Positions 6,825 to 7,336 of a stretch of DNA of 7,336 bases are shown piece after piece. The position numbers and the translations under genes were made by a program. Source of the stretch: Mycobacterium sp. (GTDB lineage Bacteria > Actinomycetota > Actinomycetes > Mycobacteriales > Mycobacteriaceae); NCBI GenBank assembly GCA_028706695.1, contig JAQTVU010000109.1, positions 1-7,336 of the forward strand, read 5' to 3'. How positions within the stretch are numbered: position 1 is the first letter of the stretch; every line of letters begins with the position of its first letter. The notes under the pieces are model-generated. The model was not told the DNA's origin. It ran no database searches and worked only from the letters and a program-made list of their open reading frames with translations.

Positions 6825-6860
6825 CCGCAGGTCAACCCGACCGCAGGGTCGACCCGACCG
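6825..6860. repeat. Imperfect tandem repeat with palindrome in the SDR-orn spacer
   Basis: Two adjacent copies (6825-6840, 16 nt; 6841-6857, 17 nt) share CCGCAGG(G)TC(A/G)ACCCGA, and a third partial CCG follows. The second copy contains the perfect 10-bp palindrome GGGTCGACCC (6846-6855). It lies 60-110 bp upstream of the orn start, where a regulator could bind. The role is unknown. Confidence 0.5.
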
Positions 6861-6901
6861 TTTGGCCAAGACGTGCTTTGAACGACCGCGCGGAAGGTTG
6901 C

Positions 6902-6916
6902 CCGCAGCATCTGCGG
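6902..6916 (-). terminator. Possible hairpin terminator of the SDR gene
   Basis: CCGCAG and CTGCGG form a perfect 6-bp stem around a 3-nt loop, 26 bp past the SDR stop on the minus strand. No T run follows; many mycobacterial hairpin terminators lack one, but the call stays weak. Confidence 0.3.
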
Positions 6917-6941
6917 AACGGTCCGGCGCCGCCGAAAACAG

Positions 6942-7336
6942 CTACCCGCCGAGCTTTTTGTAGAAGTTGCCCACGACCGGCGCGACGATGGCGCGCGGCA
7001 CGTACTGGCTGGCCACCGACATCGCTTTGGACGTCAAGCCGGGCACGACCCGCATCTTGTTGCGCTGCAAGGCCTGCAGCGAAAGCTGGGCGGTGTGCTC
7101 GGTGGAGGTCCACAGGAAGTCCGGAACCAGCCGCTCGACCAGCGTGGCCGCGGCCTCATCCGGTAGCTCGGTGTGCACCGGGCCGGGCGCCAGTAGCGTG
7201 ACGTACACACCCGAGCCGCGCAGTTCTCCGCGCAACGATTCGCTGAAGGTGTTCACGAACGCCTTGGTGGCCGCGTAGGTGGCATTGTAGGGAATCGGGG
7301 AATTGCCCGCCGCCGAACCGGAAATCAGGATGCCGC
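6942..7336 (-). CDS. cmrA: Short-chain dehydrogenase, mycolate-reductase type (5' end off window)
   Basis: NADPH-type short-chain dehydrogenase/reductase. Its closest resemblance is to M. tuberculosis Rv2509 (CmrA), which reduces the 3-oxo intermediate to mature mycolic acid at the end of cell-envelope mycolate synthesis. The 130 visible residues are the C-terminal half of a protein of about 268 residues. They include the catalytic Ser in ISGSAAG, the YAATK active-site motif (7263-7277), with Ser 13 residues before Tyr as expected, and the LLAPGPVHTEL nicotinamide-side motif. The C-terminal stretch TSKAMSVAS followed by PRAIVAP and FYKKLGG is characteristic of the Rv2509 group. The Rossmann glycine motif lies beyond the right edge. 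The neighbouring orn on the same strand repeats the Rv2509-orn association of M. tuberculosis. The SDR family is certain; the cmrA assignment rests on similarity recalled from memory plus synteny. Confidence 0.85.
   Translation of the reverse strand, partial: GILISGSAAGNSPIPYNATYAATKAFVNTFSESLRGELRGSGVYVTLLAPGPVHTELPDEAAATLVERLVPDFLWTSTEHTAQLSLQALQRNKMRVVPGLTSKAMSVASQYVPRAIVAPVVGNFYKKLGG

Overview
The window is G+C-rich chromosomal DNA from a mycobacterium. The right half carries a recognisable mycobacterial locus: a mycolate-reductase-type SDR (Rv2509/cmrA-like), oligoribonuclease (orn), tRNA-His(GTG) and the L,D-transpeptidase gene lppS/ldtMt2. The left half has an MmpL-type RND transporter. 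Protein similarity to M. tuberculosis is close for Orn (same 215-residue length), LppS and the SDR. The species cannot be fixed from the window alone.

Layout, left to right. (1) 1-901, minus: an Eis-family GNAT acetyltransferase whose C-terminus runs off the left edge. (2) 902-1265: a divergent intergenic region with a 13-bp perfect palindrome abutting the ribosome binding site of the next gene. (3) 1266-3647, plus: a 793-aa MmpL transporter, followed 68 bp later by (4) 3716-4618, plus: a 300-aa DMT/EamA-type membrane protein; the two probably form an operon ending at a short hairpin terminator. (5) 4775-5965, plus: an lppS (LdtMt2) homologue broken by three single-base deletions and one in-frame TAG, all in the N-terminal half; the YkuD catalytic domain is intact. 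(6) 5982-6054, minus: tRNA-His, 16 bp from the convergent lppS stop. (7) 6106-6753, minus: orn, with an apparently leaderless GTG start. (8) 6942-7336, minus: the C-terminal half of the SDR, running off the right edge.

How the genes fit together. The right half is housekeeping: nano-RNA turnover, a tRNA and mycolic-acid maturation. The lppS remnant means this strain, if the read is correct, has lost or is losing its main 3-3 peptidoglycan cross-linking enzyme, or keeps another copy elsewhere. The left half (acetyltransferase, RND transporter, DMT transporter) looks like an accessory modification/export neighbourhood, but that functional link is inference. No CRISPR array, transposase or phage gene was seen. 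The most interesting points are the broken lppS and the Eis-like/MmpL/DMT arrangement; no clear novel system was found.
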